In this document: positions 25,332-34,812 of the stretch, in pieces
Layout of the letters: every line of letters begins with the position of its first letter
How positions within the stretch are numbered: the first letter of the stretch is position 1
DNA from: Rhodospirillaceae bacterium
GTDB lineage: Bacteria > Pseudomonadota > Alphaproteobacteria > Bin65
Assembly (NCBI GenBank): GCA_026709535.1
Contig: JAPOST010000189.1
Coordinates: 1-38,327, forward strand
Direction of reading: 5' to 3'
DNA: 38,327 bases
The notes under the pieces: generated by a model
What the model was told of the DNA's origin: nothing
What the model saw: the letters and a program-made list of their open reading frames with translations, nothing else
The model's database searches: none
Made by a program: the position numbers and the translations under genes

Positions 25332-26476
25332 CGCAAGCCAATCCCTCGTGCTATGATGCCCCGAACGATTTCCCTCGCTCCGCCCCTCAAAGTGAAGGAG
25401 GGCGTATGTAACGTGTCATAGGTCAACAATTCTTCCAACAGGCCGTCGCGGGCACCGTCTGGCGTTTCCGACAACACGCGTCGCGCTACCTCCGGCGTAT
25501 CCTGTTCCAGGGCCGTTCCGATTTCCTTTACCAGCGCAGCTTCGGTATTCGGCGTTTTGCCCTGGTCGAGCGCGGCGGCGACTTGCATTGACAGCATGCG
25601 CACTCCGACAAGCCGTGCGTAAAGCGCGCCAACTTCTCCCGCTATGGCGTGGTCCGGCGTCGCCCCGGCGGCGCGGACCAGCTCGACAATCAGCCGGAAG
25701 GTGGAAAGGTAGCGATCGGGAGCGCTGCGCTCGAATGCCAGTTCGTTCATCACCTGACGCCAGCCGTCGCCTGGACTACCGATGATACGATCTGCGGCGA
25801 TATTGTGATCTTCGAATACCACTTCGTTGAAATGGTGATCGCCTGCCAGGTTCTGGATCGGCCGGATCTTGATGTCAGGTGCCTTCAGATCGATCAGAAA
25901 TTGACTGAGACCACCGTGCCGGTCTTCACCGACATCACCGGTTCGGCATAACGTGATCATCCAGTCGGCACGATGGGCATTCGACGTCCATATCTTCGCA
26001 CCATTGATGCGCCACCCGTTTCCGCGCCACTCGGCTTTCGTCCGGGCGGCAGCCAGGTCCGATCCGCTGTCTGGCTCGCTCATGCCGATGGCGAAAGTGT
26101 ATTCGGTAGAAGCAATCCGGGGCAGGAAATGTTGTCGTTGCGCCTCCGTGCCGAAGCGCAGGATCAGGGGACCGCTCTGGCGGTCGGCGATCCAATGCGC
26201 CGCCACCGGAGCACCGCCAGCCAGTAATTCTTCAAAAACGACATATCGTTCTAGGATACCCTTGTCGTGTCCACCGTAAGCTGTCGGAAGTGCCATGCCG
26301 ACCCAGCCCCGTTCGGCGAGCCGGGCGCTGAAGTCCCGGTCATGACCTTCCCAGGAGCCGACCCACTGATCGATGCCGGCGCGTTGACGCTCTTCCGCCA
26401 GAAACGCCCGGATTTCCCCCCGTAGTCCGACATAGGGGCCAAGGTCCGGTAACGGCTGATGCGCGAAGAATTGCAT
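25328..26476 (-). CDS. Acyl-CoA dehydrogenase, large member of a pair
   Basis: A 382-residue flavoprotein oxidising an acyl-CoA. The typical GWVGMALPTAYGGHD, the FAD/substrate motif AIGMSEPDSGSDLAAARTKA, GWRINGAKIWTSNAHRADWM and the C-terminal LRGGAREIVRGIIARGIGLR are intact. Start ATG 26476 (MQFFAHQPLPDLGPYV) matches the family; the frame is open to 26689 but without homology. The stop overlaps the start of the second dehydrogenase, so both are made together. The pair could act on a branched, aromatic or sterol-derived acyl-CoA, as heteromeric ones do, but nothing here decides this. Confidence 0.93.
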   Translation of the reverse strand: MQFFAHQPLPDLGPYVGLRGEIRAFLAEERQRAGIDQWVGSWEGHDRDFSARLAERGWVGMALPTAYGGHDKGILERYVVFEELLAGGAPVAAHWIADRQSGPLILRFGTEAQRQHFLPRIASTEYTFAIGMSEPDSGSDLAAARTKAEWRGNGWRINGAKIWTSNAHRADWMITLCRTGDVGEDRHGGLSQFLIDLKAPDIKIRPIQNLAGDHHFNEVVFEDHNIAADRIIGSPGDGWRQVMNELAFERSAPDRYLSTFRLIVELVRAAGATPDHAIAGEVGALYARLVGVRMLSMQVAAALDQGKTPNTEAALVKEIGTALEQDTPEVARRVLSETPDGARDGLLEELLTYDTLHTPSFTLRGGAREIVRGIIARGIGLR

Positions 26477-26897
26477 GTGGAGGTAATAGTCGATTATTGC
26501 CCGACCCGAAAGAGCGCGCGCCGTATTGGCATCACTATCGGGCAGGGACAGTGGAGGTTGTGTCAGGACAGAGGATGCCTCGGGCGGCGGTCCGATTCGC
26601 AGTCTGCGCTGAAGGATGCTGCATTGCCTGTTCTTCCATTGTGATCGCCAAGTCTGGATATTCAGCCGGGCTGGGCTACTGATCCCCACGCCATTCCTGG
26701 CGCGGTATGGCGACCGAGGGAAGCGGACAGTTCGACCATATCGGGCCGCCTTGAATATCCGACCACCCTTATGCCGCAGACCACCTCTGCTTGATTCTTC
26801 GAGCCTGAAACCTTTATTGAAGGCCGATCGCGCGGATAGGCTGATCGTTCCCGGAGGGGGCGTCCTTGGCAGGCCGCGCCGACGCCCTTGTCTGGAT
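26477..26897. other. Intergenic stretch between the dehydrogenase operon and tRNA-Ala
   Basis: This 421-nt stretch should hold the promoter of the leftward dehydrogenase pair and that of tRNA-Ala. No gene, strong hairpin or repeat was recognised. Open frames crossing it have no family resemblance. Confidence 0.5.
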
Positions 26898-26973
<76 letters not shown>

Positions 26974-27254
26974 TATTCCAAGCCAGAGAATTCCGATCGA
27001 ATTCCGTTACCTTCCCGCCACAATTGGTGGAGAATCAGTCGGGAAAGAATTCGGTAGGACCATGGGGAATCTAACGGTAACCAAGGCGAAATAGCTTTCC
27101 ATGCCCGGAATGGACGGCGAAGGTGATTGACTAAGCCGCAGCGATTTACGATGATGGGTGCAGAGAATTTCGATCCGCCGCCGGGAGCCCGATCACGTCG
27201 CGGGTATGGCTCTCGACGCAGGACTTGAGGCGACTTCTGAAGCGGCGTATCGCG
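26974..27254. other. Remnant DNA between tRNA-Ala and the dead methyltransferase
   Basis: A leftward frame continues from the methyltransferase remnant through this stretch and antisense through tRNA-Ala, but nothing after the damaged PCQ motif resembles a cytosine methyltransferase. The C-terminal two thirds of that gene appear to be deleted. No tRNA-end direct repeat was seen here. Confidence 0.5.
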
Positions 27255-27654
27255 GATCGGCTGACATCCGCCGAGAAGCACGGTCCTGCCTCCGTACAGT
27301 GCGCGAATCCTGGCAATCCGCAGTCGGATGAAGGAACTGGCGTCGGATGTGCCTAGCGTCAGACACCTTGTCTCGTCGCAGGCCTCCTGCCATTGACGCG
27401 GGTAGAGGCTCGCCCAGTTCGGCTCGCGAGGTGCTTCCCCGTTGAGGAAAGCGTAGTATTCTGCCGGAAAGCCCGACTGGAACTTTCGCAGGAAGCCGCG
27501 CAACCGCAACGTGCGATGGGCCGTTGGCTCCATTTCGACCGAGAAGACGACATTGAAGCGAGGCCGGCCATGAGAATCCTTGAATGAGGCAAAGCCCTCA
27601 GCGAGTCCGCCAGGGCCCGGAGAAGAGGTCGATGACGGGCACCCGGTCAGTCAT
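27255..27654 (-). pseudogene. DNA (cytosine-5-)-methyltransferase, Dcm type, frameshifted and truncated
   Basis: ATG 27654 opens MTDRVPVIDLFSGP, motif I of C5-cytosine methyltransferases. One extra base at 27612 then shifts the frame; skipping it restores GGLAEGFASFKDSHGRPRFN, then VVFSVEMEPTAHRTLRLRGF, GFPAEYYAFLNGEAPREPNW and IRALYGGRTVLLGG. At about 27258-27275, where the catalytic GGPPCQ should be, the bases read GGATGTCAGCC: the two proline codons are lost and only a C-Q-like remnant is left, out of context. No later motif (ENV, QRR, target-recognition domain) is recognisable. The gene is thus dead three times over: frameshift, catalytic deletion and loss of the C-terminus. It sits divergently beside vsr, the usual Dcm partner. 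Confidence 0.85.
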
Positions 27655-27889
27655 GGCGGAGCGGCTGAAGATCGGCATGGTGAAAGCCGTTCGGCAGGTA
27701 GCCGGAGTGGGGGCCCGAACTGCTTGGTGTAACATGCGAAATCGAGGTGAGACCCTGCAGCTGCTGCATGAAGCTCGTGTTGCGATCCCTTTTCGGGGCT
27801 CTCTGAAGCTCGGGTTCGGACCAGGCTACAGTTCCCAAGATAGCAGCATTCTCCTTGATCACCTCGAAGATGTTCTTTGGAATGCGCAC
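27647..27889 (-). CDS. Small protein gene upstream of the dead methyltransferase
   Basis: From GTG 27889 this frame encodes 80 residues beginning MRIPKNIFEVIKENAAILGT and ending NGFHHADLQPLRHD. Its stop overlaps the start of the methyltransferase gene by eight bases (ATGACTGA), the arrangement expected of a real upstream operon member. The N-terminal 25 residues look helical and could be part of a DNA-binding domain, but I do not recognise the family. The start is uncertain: ATG 27909 lies in a different frame, so the 5' end may also be frameshifted. Only 36 bp separate it from vsr on the other strand. Confidence 0.4.
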   Translation of the reverse strand: MRIPKNIFEVIKENAAILGTVAWSEPELQRAPKRDRNTSFMQQLQGLTSISHVTPSSSGPHSGYLPNGFHHADLQPLRHD

Positions 27890-27925
27890 ACGGTGCCGTT
27901 TTGTCCATGCGGCGCAGGATAGCCG

Positions 27926-28381
27926 ATGGTTGACATAGTTGATCAAGCGGTCCGGTCGCGAATGATGGCCGGAATCGGCGGCAAGGATACGAAACCGGAG
28001 ATGGCGCTTCGACGCGCGCTGCACGTGCGCGGTCTCAGATACCGTCTTCACGACCGGAAGCTGCCGGGGACGCCGGACCTGGTCTTCCGTCGGTTTGGAG
28101 CTGTCTGTTTCGTGCATGGCTGCTTCTGGCATCGTCATCAAGAATGCCCATATGCGACCGTTCCCGCCACTCGGACGGATTTCTGGCAAGCGAAATTCAG
28201 GGACAATGTAGCGCGGGATCGACGGGTGAGAGAAGAACTGCTGGACTCCGGGTGGCGTGTAGCAATCGTCTGGGAATGTGCATTGCGGGCCGACCGGGCG
28301 CAGTTGACCTCGTTGCGACTCGGCCAATGGCTGCATGGTGAGGAACGTTTCTTCGAAACCAACTTGGATTGGAATCGATAG
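27926..28381 (+). CDS. vsr: Very short patch repair (Vsr) endonuclease
   Basis: A 151-residue nuclease that nicks 5' of the T in T-G mismatches formed when 5-methylcytosine in a Dcm site deaminates. The conserved start VRSRMMAGIGGKDTKPEMAL, the metal-binding aspartate in LPGTPDLVF, the zinc/His cluster FVHGCFWHRHQECPY and the C-terminal RVREELLDSGWRVAIVWECAL are all present. Length and frame are intact. Its neighbouring methyltransferase is a pseudogene, so Vsr is orphaned unless another one is encoded elsewhere. Confidence 0.95.
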   Translation: MVDIVDQAVRSRMMAGIGGKDTKPEMALRRALHVRGLRYRLHDRKLPGTPDLVFRRFGAVCFVHGCFWHRHQECPYATVPATRTDFWQAKFRDNVARDRRVREELLDSGWRVAIVWECALRADRAQLTSLRLGQWLHGEERFFETNLDWNR

Positions 28382-28444
28382 TTCGGGCACCTGCCATTCA
28401 GAGTACCTATTCCCGAACTTCCTTGATTTCCTCGTTGGTGACTT

Positions 28445-28807
28445 TCAACATGAACGGCTTCGGCCATGAGTTCGTCGCACCATGCTACACGGTTCGGCTA
28501 CCGCCTCTTCCAAGGCGAGGTAATTGTGGGTGATGCCGCTGGTCCTGCGGGATTTCCGCAGCACTTTCAGAGTTTCGAGCGCCGTACGCCGATCCGCCCG
28601 TCGCAAGCAAATTCGCGGGCGCTTTGCCCTGCTTTCGCCCTGAACCTTTCAGCGAGGATGGGATATATCGACTTGGAGTTCTTCTCGAAAGAAATCGGCG
28701 AAGGTTCGATTGGAGAAATTGAGAATAAAGCCGTCTCACATGACGAACATCTCGTCGAAGATCGGAATTTCCATTACACGGTTACTAATCTTCAAGGTCC
28801 CAGTCAT
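28445..28807 (-). pseudogene. Decayed partner gene of the AbiEii-like toxin remnant
   Basis: ATG 28807, overlapping the stop of the preceding remnant as ATGA, opens MTGTLKISNRVMEIPIFDEM then FVM. An in-frame TGA follows, and the same frame continues DGFILNFSNRTFADFFREEL and QVDISHPR. After a further frame change the tail reads DRRTALETLKVLRKSRRTSG and ITHNYLALEEAVAEPC, ending with TGA 28445. I recall a family of defence-associated proteins with the pattern IxIFDxMFGMGxGYVLxFSNRTFxxFFxxEL, often found beside restriction-modification genes, which this matches in order. At least one nonsense mutation and one deletion or frameshift have destroyed it. The family function is not known to me. Confidence 0.6.
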
Positions 28808-29345
28808 AACTGCCTCAGGCCAAGGCCTCTGAGCCAGTCGTCGACCTGTCCGAAGGCCTGCTGCTGCCATTGATCTGCCGTGCGATTTGACATCAAGAAG
28901 GGGTCGGGTTGCCTGGACTAGGGAGTCGCTTCCGTCCGGGAATTTCCTCATGGAGTAGTAGATGTCGCAGGCATCCTTGCGTTTGACACGGTTGGTGACG
29001 GCGTAACCCTTCATGGCCAGAAGGGCCGGGATTGATGCCACCGCGATGCTGACGCGGTTTCGGTCACTGTCGGGTCCGTCGTCGCCGGCAGGGACAACCC
29101 ACGACGCAGATTGTCCCGCTGAAGGTAGCCGTGTTCCCGGAGGGCTTCGACAAGCCGGGCGTATTCGCCGCCCCTCAGGACAGCTGGGTCAATGTCGAGA
29201 TCCATGTCTGCGGTGCCGATGTGCTCCATCTGGGCTTCGCCCGGCAACAGCCAGAGAACGGCACCGCCATCGGTAATCCCGGCGTACGCCCGGCACCCGC
29301 GAAGTCCACCCAAACCCAACCAAAACTACCCGACAGTGTCGTCCC
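28804..29345 (-). pseudogene. AbiEii/AbiGii-type nucleotidyltransferase toxin, decayed
   Basis: Three pieces in order belong to one nucleotidyltransferase-like protein. Near 29140-29240 the sequence reads HIGTADMDLDIDPAVLRGGE and then YARLVEALREHGYLQRD, including the DxD metal motif of this fold. After a frame change comes AGDDGPDSDRNRVSIAVASI, then PALLAMKGYAVTNRVKRKDA and CDIYYSMRKFPDG, the conserved C-terminal core. After another change comes TADQWQQQAFGQVDDWLRGL then GLRQL and TGA at 28804. The segments usually lying between these pieces are missing (roughly 60 and 35 residues by comparison with remembered family members), so at least two deletions have occurred. The extreme N-terminus is blurred near 29320-29345, and no AbiEi-like antitoxin gene is present. 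Confidence 0.75.
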
Positions 29346-29442
29346 GGAAGACAAACGACCCTCCCGACATTGCTCAGGCCTGCAACCGACACCCGAAAAT
29401 ACCGCAATCCAAGAAACTCCACCCGTTCATGAGATAGCCGGG

Positions 29443-31335
29443 CTAGGCAGACTCCAGCTTGAAGATGTCAACTTCGCCGGCGCGTCCTTTCAGTTTGTGC
29501 GGGCCGACCGGGATCAAGGTAAAGCCGCCGCCCAGAGCTGCGGCAGTGTCGCCGCTGATCAGGATACAGACGTCGGTGCCGGCCGGATAGATTTCCTTGC
29601 CGAGTTGCTCCAGCCGCTGACCGACATTCACCGAATCCCCGATGATTGTGTAGTTTATCCGACTTGGCGCACCGATGTTTCCGACCGTTGCTACTCCGGT
29701 ATGAACACCGATACGGATACCGACCGGCGGTTGGCCGGCAGCGTGCCGTTTTTCATTTTCGGCACGAACCGCTTCCGCGATGGCGAGGGCGGCTCGACAT
29801 GCGCGAACCGCCGTCTCTTCCTGGGGTTCGGGGGCGCCCCAGAACGCCATGACCGAGTCGCCCATGAACTTGTCGACCGTACCGTCTTCCGCCTCAATAC
29901 AACTGGCAACCAGCTCGAAATGGCGATTGACAAACGCCGTCACCTCCGACGCGCTCATGTTTTCGGACAAGGTGGAAAACCCGGCGATGTCGGTGAACAA
30001 TACTGTCATATCCCGGGCTGACGAGGTGGTGTCACGCAATTCGCCGCCCCTGACGAGGCTTTCGACGATCTTCTTAGGTACATAAAGCTGGAACCAGCGC
30101 AAAGCCCGCAGCATGGCGTTGAACGCCTTGGATTGATCATTGAGTTCGCGAAAGATGCTGCCCGGCAGTTCCTTCACCTCAGTCACTTCCAGGTCACGAA
30201 TATGCGCTGCGGCGGCGGAAAACTCCACAATCGGCCGCCCGATCCGGCGACCCAGAACGACGGCGGCGGCCAATGACAGCAGCAATGCGCAGATCCCGGC
30301 AACCAGCGAAATCATCATGCGCTGAATTTCAGTAGACACATCGGCGATGCGAAAATAGGCGCCAGCATACCATGGCTGAGAGCCGAATCCGTCGATCCGG
30401 CGATACAGGTACACGTATTCGCCACTCTCCAGACTGATCACATGCCCTCGCGTGCCGGCTGCAAGATTCAAGATGACGGGAGACCGATCTTCCTCCTGCC
30501 ATATCGCGGCGAGGACAGGGTCGCTAAAACCGGCGACGGCCGGCAGCGGTTTCGCTATCGTCCGGTCGGGATAACCCTGCGCCATTAGCGGGTGAGCAAG
30601 AACGTGATTCCTGCCATAAAGGACAAAGCGGCGTCCGGAATCGGCAGACGTCGTCTTGCTCAGGAACTCTGACAACTCGCGCACCGATACGATCGCGACG
30701 ACGCTGCCGATCCACTCGTCGTCACGCCAGACGGGGTACCCGACAATCATGTAGGTTTTCTTGGGTTGCTCCCGCCAGACCGGGGCTATCCACCGCGCAC
30801 CGAGGTCTCGTGACTGGCGTGCTGCCAGATATGCCTCCCTGGTGCGCTCGCGCACGATCGGGTCGTCGGAATAGTCGATCGTCTGAAAGCTGACCTTTCC
30901 GGATGGACCCGTGCGGCCGGCAAAGTCGGCCTGCAGGCTCGGACGGATAAACATCACGGCGTCGACCTGTGGCGTTGCGGCGAGCGCGCCGGTCAGGGTC
31001 AGACCGATGATCTTGCGATCATTGGGATCAATGTCGCCCGAACTGATCCGAGTGGCGATAAACTGCGCCTGATATTCGGCCGGTTTCAGGTGCTGACTGA
31101 TCCGCTGCACAATCACGGCAACGTTTTGGGTCGCGTTTTCACTGAGCAGGGTCAGCGTATTCTTCTGCGCGAGCCAGATGCCCACCCCCAGGACTGTTCC
31201 GACGCTGACCAGAACCAGCAGCGAGATCGCGGTTGCCAGAGTGACCGTGATAGAAAACCGGCCGTTCCATCGAGATTTCAAAAGACGTACCTTGCGCCCG
31301 CTGCTGTCGGCGACGGGGCTTGTCGAGCGCTCCAT
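29443..31335 (-). CDS. Membrane-bound class III adenylate/guanylate cyclase with Cache and HAMP domains
   Basis: A 630-residue sensor cyclase. TM1 is at about 29-53, followed by a periplasmic domain of about 285 residues that resembles a double Cache ligand-binding domain (the segment YMIVGYPVWRDDEWIGSVVA is typical). TM2 is at about 343-363, then a HAMP linker (RIGRPIVEFSAAAAHI) and the catalytic domain. The two metal aspartates are present in VLFTDIAGFSTLSE and FMGDSVMAFWGAP, and the lysine of DKFMGDS points to ATP as substrate. The late RINYTIIGDSVNVGQRLEQ is the transition-state region. It probably makes cAMP in response to a small extracellular molecule. It stands alone beside the decayed defence cluster, with a short hypothetical gene on the other side. 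Confidence 0.93.
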   Translation of the reverse strand: MERSTSPVADSSGRKVRLLKSRWNGRFSITVTLATAISLLVLVSVGTVLGVGIWLAQKNTLTLLSENATQNVAVIVQRISQHLKPAEYQAQFIATRISSGDIDPNDRKIIGLTLTGALAATPQVDAVMFIRPSLQADFAGRTGPSGKVSFQTIDYSDDPIVRERTREAYLAARQSRDLGARWIAPVWREQPKKTYMIVGYPVWRDDEWIGSVVAIVSVRELSEFLSKTTSADSGRRFVLYGRNHVLAHPLMAQGYPDRTIAKPLPAVAGFSDPVLAAIWQEEDRSPVILNLAAGTRGHVISLESGEYVYLYRRIDGFGSQPWYAGAYFRIADVSTEIQRMMISLVAGICALLLSLAAAVVLGRRIGRPIVEFSAAAAHIRDLEVTEVKELPGSIFRELNDQSKAFNAMLRALRWFQLYVPKKIVESLVRGGELRDTTSSARDMTVLFTDIAGFSTLSENMSASEVTAFVNRHFELVASCIEAEDGTVDKFMGDSVMAFWGAPEPQEETAVRACRAALAIAEAVRAENEKRHAAGQPPVGIRIGVHTGVATVGNIGAPSRINYTIIGDSVNVGQRLEQLGKEIYPAGTDVCILISGDTAAALGGGFTLIPVGPHKLKGRAGEVDIFKLESA

Positions 31336-31414
31336 GTCGACAAGAACGGTTCTTGTTTCTCCGGTCGACTCGCCTTCATGATCGCAGCGCGTTCGTTGAT
31401 GCTATCTTGGGGAC

Positions 31415-31768
31415 ATGGGAATTATTGCTGCAGCCGCAAGGGTGATACCCGTCGCTCCGGTTTCCGCATGGATTGCGCGCCAATACATGATGCAGGACTT
31501 TGGTTGTCTCCTTCGTGTAGCGTTTCTGTGGGCCGGTAAACGGATCGATGTCATCGAAACGGCGGCCGACGATTTGGTGAAACACGCTCGGGACGCACCG
31601 GCCAGCCCTTCAAGGCAACGGGCTGCGGTTTCGAGGCGCCAAGGCGGAAAGATGTGCGCCGTCGGAACGTTACTGGCCGAGGCAAGAGTGATGCAGATGA
31701 GCGTCGGCAACCCTGCGGCCGAACAGATGCGCCGCCTGGTTATGTTCACGCAGCCCCGCCACGCCTAG
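31415..31768 (+). CDS. Hypothetical protein
   Basis: A 117-residue frame between two leftward genes, beginning MGIIAAAARVIPVAPVSAWI and ending MFTQPRHA. Codon use looks acceptable, and its stop overlaps the priA stop tail to tail by four bases. Evidence against it: no recognised family, a poorly spaced Shine-Dalgarno (GGGG two bases before ATG), and a competing minus-strand frame at 31402-31749. It has some helix-forming stretches and no clear membrane segment. Confidence 0.35.
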   Translation: MGIIAAAARVIPVAPVSAWIARQYMMQDFGCLLRVAFLWAGKRIDVIETAADDLVKHARDAPASPSRQRAAVSRRQGGKMCAVGTLLAEARVMQMSVGNPAAEQMRRLVMFTQPRHA

Positions 31769-33966
31769 AGGAAATTGTATGGATCTATATCGACCTTGAT
31801 GCGCACCTGCCTGTTGTGGGGGCAGCGTGCGAACCACTGACGAATGTAGGCTTGCAGATTGACAGCGTGGGATGCCTTTACGAGCAGTCGATGTCGGTGA
31901 TAACCCCGCAACAGGGCGAGCGGCGCCGGCGCTGGACCTAGGACCGTGACATCGTCGGCTGTTGGCGCGTTACGGGCCATTGCAAGGGCCGCTGCAGCCG
32001 CGGCATCGGTGTGTCGCCCGGACACGATCACTGCCGCCAAGCGCCCATATGGCGGCATGCCATGGGCCTCCCGTGCCGCCTTCTCTTCCGCCACGAAGCC
32101 TTCGCGATCGTTTGCGGCGATTGCCCGAAGGACCGGGTGGTCCGGCTGCCACGACTGCAGAATGACCTGGCCCGGGCGGTCGGCGCGCCCCGCGCGTCCG
32201 GCGACCTGATTCAACATTTGCCATGTCTGTTCGGCAGCGCGAAGGTCGCCGCCGGCAAGACCCAGATCCGCATCCACCACACCAACCAGGGTAAGCCGCG
32301 GAAAATGGTAGCCCTTGGCCAGGATCTGCGTGCCGATCAGCAGGTTCACGACGCCATCCTGAACGTCTCGCACCAACGCTGCCGCATCGGCAGGCCCGCG
32401 GATCGTATCGCTGGCCGCCACGGCGACGCGGGCGTCGGGCAGCAAGGTGGTCACTTCTTCCGCCAGCCGTTCCACACCGGGACCGCAGGGAGCCAGCGAG
32501 TCCTCGGCGCCACAATCGGGACAGATATTCGGCAGGGGCTGTGTAAATCCACAGTGGTGGCATTCCAACCGCTGCGTCAGACGATGCTCCACCAGCCATG
32601 CCGAACAGTCCGGACAGGTCAGTCGCAATCCGCACGAGCGGCACACCGTAAGCGGCGCATAGCCCCGGCGATTCAGATACATCATCGCCTGCTCACCTGC
32701 CGCCAGGGTGGTGGCGATCTCTGTTACAAGTTTATCTGACAGCCAACGCCCGCGTGGCGGCGCCTCGGCCCGCATGTCCAACAGTTTGACCCGGGGTATC
32801 CTAGCACCAGCATGGCGTTCCGTCAGGACGACATGAGCATAGCGTCCGCGCTCGACATTCACAACCGATTCCAGGGCTGGCGTCGCCGACGCCAAGACAA
32901 CAGACGCTTCTTCCAGCATGCCGCGGACGACGGCCATATCGCGCGCATGATAGATGACGCCGTCTTCCTGCTTGAAGCTCTGGTCGTGTTCTTCGTCCAC
33001 CACAATCAGACCAAGGCGAGGCATTGGCAACATCAGGGCAGACCTCGCGCCGACGACAACCGCCGCCTCTCCTGTCGCGACGGCGCGCCAGACATCGCGG
33101 CGCTGAGTCCGCGTCAGATCCGAATGCCAGGCTGCCGGGCGAACGCCAAACCTGCTTTCGAACCGGGCCAGCCATTGGGCGCTGAGCGCGATTTCGGGTA
33201 CCAGGACCAGCGACTGGAGGCTGCGCCGGAGCGCTTCGGCAATCGCTTCGAAATAAACTTCCGTCTTGCCGGAGCCGGTCACGCCGTCCAGCAGAAAGAC
33301 TTTGCCTGAGCTGCCGACAGCGGCGCTGATCAGAGCAGCCGCCTGTTCCTGGTCCGCAGAAAAGGTCACCGGCGCGAAGGCTGGATCCGGCTGGCGCCAA
33401 GGTTGGCGGCGGGCCAGCGGGACCGCCTCGATCAGCCCGGCTCTGGCCATGCCGGCAAGAACGGCGCCGGACACGCCTGCCGCATCGCGCAATGTCGCCG
33501 CTTCGATGACCTTTTCCCTGACCAGGGCTTCCATCACCGCCTGCCGCTGCGGCGTTATCCGCGCCTTGGCCGGCGGGAATGCTGCGGCGCGATAGCCGGT
33601 TACCGGGGGCACTGGATCAAGAGCTTCCGGAATCGACATCGACATGCGCAGCACCGACCCTGGTGCTGACAGCGAATAGCCGGCCAGCCAGTCGACGAAC
33701 CGCCGATGCGAATCACTTAACGGCGGCGCATCGTGCCGGGCGAGAACGACCTTGAGCTTCTCGTCGGCGATTGCCCCATTCGCCTCCCCCCACACCACGC
33801 CGGTCAACTGCCTCGGGCCGAGCGGCACGCGCACGAAATCGCCTGGAGACACTGCCATCTCCGACGGTACGCGGTAGTCGTAACCGCCGCCGACCGGCAA
33901 GGGCAGCAGCACCTTGACGCGTTCCATCGGGCTTGCCGACCTGTCATCTGGTCGGGTGCTAGCCAT
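31765..33966 (-). CDS. priA: Primosomal protein N' (replication restart helicase PriA)
   Basis: A 733-residue DEAH-type helicase that recognises stalled forks and reloads the replicative helicase. The DNA-binding start [20 protein letters not shown], Walker [10 protein letters not shown] at about 227-235, Walker [14 protein letters not shown], motif [13 protein letters not shown], a zinc-binding region with four CxxC-like pairs ([26 protein letters not shown]) and motifs V-VI ([28 protein letters not shown]) are all intact. ATG 33966 is taken; ATG 33927 ([11 protein letters not shown]) would remove 13 residues that are not conserved. Confidence 0.97.
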   Translation of the reverse strand: MASTRPDDRSASPMERVKVLLPLPVGGGYDYRVPSEMAVSPGDFVRVPLGPRQLTGVVWGEANGAIADEKLKVVLARHDAPPLSDSHRRFVDWLAGYSLSAPGSVLRMSMSIPEALDPVPPVTGYRAAAFPPAKARITPQRQAVMEALVREKVIEAATLRDAAGVSGAVLAGMARAGLIEAVPLARRQPWRQPDPAFAPVTFSADQEQAAALISAAVGSSGKVFLLDGVTGSGKTEVYFEAIAEALRRSLQSLVLVPEIALSAQWLARFESRFGVRPAAWHSDLTRTQRRDVWRAVATGEAAVVVGARSALMLPMPRLGLIVVDEEHDQSFKQEDGVIYHARDMAVVRGMLEEASVVLASATPALESVVNVERGRYAHVVLTERHAGARIPRVKLLDMRAEAPPRGRWLSDKLVTEIATTLAAGEQAMMYLNRRGYAPLTVCRSCGLRLTCPDCSAWLVEHRLTQRLECHHCGFTQPLPNICPDCGAEDSLAPCGPGVERLAEEVTTLLPDARVAVAASDTIRGPADAAALVRDVQDGVVNLLIGTQILAKGYHFPRLTLVGVVDADLGLAGGDLRAAEQTWQMLNQVAGRAGRADRPGQVILQSWQPDHPVLRAIAANDREGFVAEEKAAREAHGMPPYGRLAAVIVSGRHTDAAAAAALAMARNAPTADDVTVLGPAPAPLALLRGYHRHRLLVKASHAVNLQAYIRQWFARCPHNRQVRIKVDIDPYNFL

Positions 33967-34102
33967 GGCGACAGGTCTGTGGCTTGGCGCGATGGCGAGG
34001 CTGGGTTATCATGAGACGATGGATAACAGAGGTGCCGGTTGGCGGCCAGTGGTCGCCTCTTCTGCTCATCGGTCCCTAGACAAGAGGTTCAACGACACAA
34101 CG

Positions 34103-34789
34103 ATGAAATTTTTCATCGATACTGCCGATCTCGACGAAATCCGCGATCTCGCAGCGACCGGATTGCTGGATGGCGTCACCACTAACCCCTCTCTCATAGC
34201 CAAGAGCGGTGGCGATTTTCTGGAGACCATTCGTGAGATTTGCACGGTTGTCCCAGGCGATGTCAGCGCAGAGGTGACGGCCACAGACTCCCGCGCCATG
34301 GTGCGCGAAGGCCGGAAACTGGCCAAGCTTTCCGATAATGTGGTCATCAAGGTACCACTGACGATGGACGGGTTGAAGGCTTGCCGGACCTTTCGCGAAG
34401 AGAACATCAAGGTGAACGTCACCCTGTGTTTCTCGGCTGCCCAGGCCCTCCTCGCAGCAAAGGCCGGCGCAAGCTATGTTTCGCCCTTTGTCGGCCGGCT
34501 GGACGATATCGGGACCAATGGCATGCAGCTGATTGCCGACATCGTGGAAATCTATGCGAACTACCCTGAGATCGAGACGGAAGTACTCGTCGCCTCAATC
34601 AGGAATCCGGTTCATCTGGTAGAATCGGCGCGGATGGGAGCGCACGTTGCAACCCTGCCGCCCTCCGTCCTTCGCCAGTTGTTCGCGCACCCGCTGACCG
34701 ACAGAGGTCTGGCTGCCTTTCTGGCAGACTGGGAAAAGACCGGGCAGGTTATTCTGCCTGATGACACCCAGGCAAGGAAAAGCGGCTGA
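34103..34789 (+). CDS. Transaldolase / fructose-6-phosphate aldolase, small type
   Basis: A 228-residue TIM-barrel aldolase of the short transaldolase subfamily. [20 protein letters not shown] and [16 protein letters not shown] are canonical, and the Schiff-base lysine is Lys83 in [30 protein letters not shown] and [20 protein letters not shown] follow. The family includes both true transaldolases and fructose-6-phosphate aldolases, and the reaction cannot be told from sequence alone. The frame is open from 33914, but homology begins at ATG 34103. It is divergent from priA and upstream of the DUF484 gene. Confidence 0.95.
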   Translation: MKFFIDTADLDEIRDLAATGLLDGVTTNPSLIAKSGGDFLETIREICTVVPGDVSAEVTATDSRAMVREGRKLAKLSDNVVIKVPLTMDGLKACRTFREENIKVNVTLCFSAAQALLAAKAGASYVSPFVGRLDDIGTNGMQLIADIVEIYANYPEIETEVLVASIRNPVHLVESARMGAHVATLPPSVLRQLFAHPLTDRGLAAFLADWEKTGQVILPDDTQARKSG

Positions 34790-34812
34790 GGCCGTAGGGC
34801 GAGGTGATCGCG

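Noticed and set aside
27647-28390. A 247-codon minus-strand frame covering vsr
   Set aside because: The vsr part is antisense of a clear gene; only the last 80 codons have contextual support and are listed separately.
29131-30021. A 296-codon plus-strand frame
   Set aside because: It runs antisense through the toxin remnant and the cyclase C-terminus, both of which have clear family motifs.
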